Below are positions 54,004 through 60,055 of a DNA stretch of 60,055 bases, in pieces. Position numbers and translations under genes: made by a program. Each line of letters starts with the position of its first letter. Within the stretch, counting starts at the first letter, position 1. Below the pieces are notes generated by a model. The model was not told where the DNA came from and did not search any database. It saw nothing but the letters and a program-made list of their open reading frames with translations. Source of the DNA: Bacteroidaceae bacterium (GTDB taxonomy: Bacteria > Bacteroidota > Bacteroidia > Bacteroidales > Bacteroidaceae); NCBI GenBank assembly GCA_017615245.1, contig JAGAAL010000001.1, positions 1 to 60,055 on the forward strand. Reading direction: 5' to 3'.

Positions 54004-56031
54004 ATGAATATAACTTTTAAGATAAAGTATCGCACCCAATGGGGTGAAATAGTGTGGGTGAGTCTGTCGCAAGGCTGCGAGCCACCAATCCGCATGCCTT
54101 TGTCGACTATCGACGGCGAAGTGTGGAATGGTAACATGGAGTTACCCGATGCAACAGACGACGTCATCACCTACCGCTATTATATCGAACGTGATGGACA
54201 TGAAGAACGTGCCGAAGTAGCTACCATGCCACATATCATCTTCCCCAAGCGGGGGCAGAAAGTATATGAGCAGAACGATTGGTGGCGTGATGTCCGACAT
54301 GTGGCCGGAATAGCCGTTCCTGTATTCTCGCTGCGCAGTGAAGACAGTCAGGGTGTAGGCGATTTTGGTGACCTGATGAAACTGGTACGATGGGCTGAGC
54401 AGACAGGCATGAGAGCCGTACAGATTCTGCCTATCAACGACACCACCATCTCGCACTCATGGACCGATTCCTACCCCTATAACAGTATCTCAATCTTCGC
54501 CTTGCATCCCATGTATCTCGATCTAAAGCAGTTGGGAACCCTTGCGGACAAGAAAGCGATGGATGAATATGAAAAAGAACGCCAGCGAGTGAACAATCTG
54601 CCGCAAATCGATTACGAAGCTGTGAACAACCTGAAACGTAGCTATATGCGGAAGATGTATGAGCAGGACGGCGCCAAGGTGCTGAAGACTAAAGGGTTCA
54701 AGACCTTCTATGGAAAGAATAAGGATTGGTTACTGCCCTATGCTGCATTCTCCTACCTGCGCGATAAGTATGGCACCTCGCAGTTCTCTGCATGGCCTGC
54801 CTACAGCACCTATAACACAGAGGAGGTTGAGAAACTGGCAAAGAAAGAGCATCACGAAATCGCCTATCACTACTATCTACAATATTTCCTGCATCTCCAA
54901 TTATTAACTGTAGCCAATTTTGCCCGTCAGAATAAAATCATTCTGAAAGGCGATATACCTATCGGCATCAGTACTAACAGTGTGGAAGCATGGGTAGAAC
55001 CATTCTATTTCAACATGGACGAACAAACGGGGGCACCCCCCGATATCTTCGCCAAAGATGGACAGAACTGGGGTTTTCCAACCTACAACTGGGACGTGAT
55101 GGCACGCGATGGTTACCGCTGGTGGATACGTCGCATGCGTAAGATGGCAGAATACTTCTCCGCCTATCGCATCGACCACATCCTGGGTTTCTTCCGCATC
55201 TGGGAGATACCTTATCCACACAAAAGTGGTCTGATGGGTCAATTCTCACCAGCCCTACCGATGACAGAGGAAGACATCACACGTCGAGGCGTGCCGTTTA
55301 TTCCTGACATGTATCTGCAAGACCGGCACGACCCCACACGCTACCATATCCGCATATCAGCAAAGGAAGAAGAGTCATACAAGAACCTCAGCGGCTCGGC
55401 ACGTCTGGCTTTCGACCGCATGTATGAGGATTTCTTCTATCACCGGCATAACGATTTCTGGTACAACGAAGCTATGAAGAAGCTGCCTGCCCTCACACGC
55501 TCTACCCAAATGATAGCCTGCGGCGAAGATCTCGGCATGATACCCGCTTGTGTGGAGAAAGTGATGAACAAACTCCAAATAATGAGCCTGGAAATCCAAA
55601 GCATGCCAAAAGCTCCGGGACTTGAGTTCGGCAACCTGCAGGACAATCCCGTTCTGTCAGTATGCACTATTTCATCACACGACACTCCAACGCTACGTGG
55701 TTGGTGGGAAGAAGATCCAGAACGTGCCCAGCGTTACTATACCCATGTACTCCACCTGAAAGGTGAGGCTCCGCGTCAGCTTCCCGGCTGGATTTGTGAG
55801 ATGATTATCCGCCGACACTTAGAGTGTCCGTCCGCATTCTGCATCATTACCCTCCAAGACTGGTTAAGCATCGATGAATCCATCCGCCTGCCCGACGCAG
55901 CAGCCGAGCGCATCAACGTTCCTGCCAACCCTCGCCACTATTGGCGCTATCGTATGCACATCAACCTCGAACGTTTGCTGCAACCAAATTCCTTCACTGA
56001 ACACGTGAAAAATATAATTCATAATGCATAA
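54004..56031 (+). CDS. malQ: 4-alpha-glucanotransferase, GH77, DPE2-like with one CBM20-like domain
   Basis: This is a 675-residue cytoplasmic disproportionating enzyme for malto-oligosaccharides. Residues 1-75 resemble a shortened starch-binding CBM20 (FKIKYRTQWGEIVWVSL, EVWNGNMELP). The GH77 core starts at GIAVPVFSLRSEDSQGVGDFGDL. Catalytic residues are seen in YRIDHILGFFRIWE (nucleophile Asp), CGEDLGMIP (acid/base Glu) and ISSHDTPTLRGWW. Relatives in Bacteroidetes are usually about 890 residues with two CBM20 domains, so this copy is short. The start is 14 bp after the GH43 gene, and the S9 peptidase follows by overlap or within 5 bp. Confidence 0.9.
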   Translation: MNITFKIKYRTQWGEIVWVSLSQGCEPPIRMPLSTIDGEVWNGNMELPDATDDVITYRYYIERDGHEERAEVATMPHIIFPKRGQKVYEQNDWWRDVRHVAGIAVPVFSLRSEDSQGVGDFGDLMKLVRWAEQTGMRAVQILPINDTTISHSWTDSYPYNSISIFALHPMYLDLKQLGTLADKKAMDEYEKERQRVNNLPQIDYEAVNNLKRSYMRKMYEQDGAKVLKTKGFKTFYGKNKDWLLPYAAFSYLRDKYGTSQFSAWPAYSTYNTEEVEKLAKKEHHEIAYHYYLQYFLHLQLLTVANFARQNKIILKGDIPIGISTNSVEAWVEPFYFNMDEQTGAPPDIFAKDGQNWGFPTYNWDVMARDGYRWWIRRMRKMAEYFSAYRIDHILGFFRIWEIPYPHKSGLMGQFSPALPMTEEDITRRGVPFIPDMYLQDRHDPTRYHIRISAKEEESYKNLSGSARLAFDRMYEDFFYHRHNDFWYNEAMKKLPALTRSTQMIACGEDLGMIPACVEKVMNKLQIMSLEIQSMPKAPGLEFGNLQDNPVLSVCTISSHDTPTLRGWWEEDPERAQRYYTHVLHLKGEAPRQLPGWICEMIIRRHLECPSAFCIITLQDWLSIDESIRLPDAAAERINVPANPRHYWRYRMHINLERLLQPNSFTEHVKNIIHNA

Positions 56032-56035
56032 TAAA

Positions 56036-58537
<2,502 letters not shown>

Positions 58538-58538
58538 T

Positions 58539-60020
58539 ATGAATTTCTTTGCTATCGATTTAGGTGCCACGAGCGGGCGCACCATCCTTGGTTCCATTGA
58601 AGGAGGGAAGCTCCAGCAAAGAGAGTTGACCCGATTCCCCAATCCCATCATCCAAACGGGTGGTCATTTCTTCTGGGACATCTATGCCTTGTATCAGGAA
58701 ATCATTCGAGGCCTGCGCATCGTAGCCAACGAAGGAATTGAGATTCAGAGTATTGGCATCGATACTTGGGGTGTAGATTTCGTCTGCATAGGTCGGGACG
58801 GAGGCATCCTCCGCAACCCTTACTGCTATCGCGACCCGCACACCAACGGCATGATGGACGAGTATTTCAAACTCATTCCCAAGGAGCAGGTGTACAAGAA
58901 GACAGGCATTCAATTCATGAACTTCAACTCCCTGTTCCAGCTTTTCACGATGCATCAGCATGGTGACTCCGCCTTGGAGGCTGCCGACAAGATCCTGTTC
59001 ATCCCCGATGCCTTGATGTATATGCTGACGGGTGAGGCGGTATGTGAATACACCATCCTCAGCACCAGCCAGCTGCTCGACCCTCGTACCCGTCACATTG
59101 ACAAAGAGCTGATTGACGTCATCGGCTTGAAAGAGAGTCAGTTCGGACGTTATGTCAACCCCAGCGAGGTGGTAGGTGTGCTGACCCCCGAAGTGCAGCA
59201 ACTGACAGGACTGGGTGCTGTACCCGTCGTAGCTGTCGCAGGACACGACACCGGGGCCGCCGTAGCAGCGGTTCCTGCAAGTGATGAACGGTTTGCCTAC
59301 CTCAGTTGTGGTACATGGAGCCTGTTGGGCATTGAGACACAGGATGCCATCATCAACAGCAAGAGCTATGCCTACAACTTCACCAACGAAGGAGGTATCG
59401 AAGGCACCACCCGCTTCTTGAAGAACATCTGCGGCATGTGGCTCTTGGAGCGATGCCGTCAGGAGTGGACAGATGCGCCTACGGATATCAACCAGGTGAA
59501 TGCAGATGCCATGCAGGCCGAACCATTCCGCAGTCTCATCAATCCCGATGACCCACGCTTTGCGAACCCCACCAGTATGGTGGATGCCATTCAGGACTAT
59601 TGTAAAGAGACAGGGCAACCTATCCCCGAGGACTACCGCCAACAGGCTCGCTGCATCTTCGAGAGTTTGGCTTTGCGCTATCGTCAGGTATTAGAATACC
59701 TCCGCGAACTCGCCCCATTCCCCATCGAACGCCTCCATGTCATTGGTGGCGGCAGTCGTAATACCCATCTCATGCAGATGACCGCCGATAGCATCGGCAT
59801 CCCTGTGCTCACAGGACCTGTCGAAGGTACCGCTATCGGCAACATCATGTTGCAAGCAAAAGCAGCAGGACTGGTCAATGACCGCTTCGAGATGCGGAAA
59901 GTGATAGCAGACTCCATCGAACTGAAAACCTATCAACCTCAAGACACAGCAGTATGGGATGCTGCTTTCGAGCATTTCTCTCACCTCTTACCTCTCACAT
60001 CTAAAAACATAACCATATGA
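58539..60020 (+). CDS. rhaB: Rhamnulokinase
   Basis: The kinase has about 493 residues, belongs to the FGGY family and phosphorylates L-rhamnulose. The N-terminal ATPase motif is FFAIDLGATSGRTILGSIEGG. GIDTWGVDFVCIGRDGG and NPYCYRDPHT are typical of RhaB. VVAVAGHDTGAAVAAVP, LSCGTWSLLGIET and HVIGGGSRNTHLMQMTAD (C-terminal adenosine site) follow. The start at 58539 is just past the S9 stop; the longer form from 58464 lies within that gene. The stop overlaps rhaA by 4 bp. Confidence 0.95.
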   Translation: MNFFAIDLGATSGRTILGSIEGGKLQQRELTRFPNPIIQTGGHFFWDIYALYQEIIRGLRIVANEGIEIQSIGIDTWGVDFVCIGRDGGILRNPYCYRDPHTNGMMDEYFKLIPKEQVYKKTGIQFMNFNSLFQLFTMHQHGDSALEAADKILFIPDALMYMLTGEAVCEYTILSTSQLLDPRTRHIDKELIDVIGLKESQFGRYVNPSEVVGVLTPEVQQLTGLGAVPVVAVAGHDTGAAVAAVPASDERFAYLSCGTWSLLGIETQDAIINSKSYAYNFTNEGGIEGTTRFLKNICGMWLLERCRQEWTDAPTDINQVNADAMQAEPFRSLINPDDPRFANPTSMVDAIQDYCKETGQPIPEDYRQQARCIFESLALRYRQVLEYLRELAPFPIERLHVIGGGSRNTHLMQMTADSIGIPVLTGPVEGTAIGNIMLQAKAAGLVNDRFEMRKVIADSIELKTYQPQDTAVWDAAFEHFSHLLPLTSKNITI

Positions 60021-60055
60021 ACAGCGAACAAATCACGAAAGCCTATGAATTGGCA
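60017..60055 (+). CDS. rhaA: L-rhamnose isomerase, first 13 codons, cut by window edge
   Basis: ATG at 60017, in an ATGA overlap with the rhaB stop, opens a frame reading MNSEQITKAYELA up to the window end. This resembles the N-terminus of Bacteroidetes RhaA (a QKAYEVA-type helix), and rhaA usually follows rhaB. The call rests mostly on position. Confidence 0.65.
   Translation, partial: MNSEQITKAYELA

Noticed and set aside
58560-59642. 360-codon open frame on the minus strand
   Set aside because: It is antisense to rhaB, has no promoter or recognisable motif, and reads as a shadow of the biased codon use of rhaB.

Overview
This window looks like chromosome from a member of the Bacteroidales, most probably Prevotellaceae. 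The evidence is the promoter type (a -7 box TAnnTTTG with TTTG or TTGG 18-20 bp upstream, in front of many genes), start codons without clear Shine-Dalgarno sequences, porQ of the type IX secretion system, Bacteroidetes-type lipoproteins and outer-membrane barrels, a BspA-like LRR protein, a DUF6266 protein, and the gene orders yceD-rpmF-era-der, rplM-rpsI-rpsB-tsf and porQ-cmk-ispH. I see no rRNA, tRNA, CRISPR array, prophage or transposase gene.

Layout. 1-5.1 kb (minus): translation operons, rplM-rpsI-rpsB-tsf and then yceD-rpmF-era-der. der runs off the left edge. A long structured leader precedes rplM. 5.2-12.2 kb: cell-envelope genes. They are an outer-membrane barrel (plus strand), then on the minus strand a 962-residue coiled-coil lipoprotein, an OmpA-family porin and a secreted InlB-repeat protein. 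12.5-14.6 kb (plus): yicC-gmk-nadD. 14.6-20.5 kb (minus): a GH105 pectin-side-chain hydrolase, sppA, lpxK, purine nucleoside phosphorylase and thiL. 20.9 kb: a hotdog thioesterase.

21.3-25.7 kb is an AT-richer accessory islet. It holds a lipoprotein, a BspA-like LRR protein, a secreted protein, a DUF6266 protein and a small membrane protein. 25.8-29.8 kb: a CCA-adding/HD enzyme and a sodium:solute symporter, convergent and overlapping with an orphan histidine kinase. 30.0 kb: a secreted barrel-like protein with a strong terminator. 30.9-43.1 kb is a long plus-strand housekeeping run: rsfS, ftsH, cdsA, a DUF349 protein, meaB, porQ, cmk, ispH, topB and a SprT/YgjP-like zinc peptidase.

43.1-44.0 kb is a 900-bp non-coding region packed with repeats, including a 133-bp nested inverted-repeat element. 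44.0-49.7 kb encodes a giant alpha-2-macroglobulin-like protein. 50.0-51.6 kb encodes an acyl-CoA synthetase. 51.8-60.0 kb (plus): a GH43 arabinanase ending in a dockerin, a 4-alpha-glucanotransferase, an S9 peptidase, rhaB and the first codons of rhaA.

Together GH105, GH43, rhaB and rhaA suggest use of rhamnogalacturonan/arabinan pectin side chains, and MalQ suggests alpha-glucan use. The non-coding and repeat features most worth attention are the nested palindrome at 43505-43637, a 41-bp perfect promoter repeat shared by the LRR operon and the macroglobulin gene, heptanucleotide repeats inside the S9 peptidase gene, a G/C palindrome apparently inserted in the CCA enzyme gene, and structured leaders in front of rplM, rpsB and the GH105 gene.
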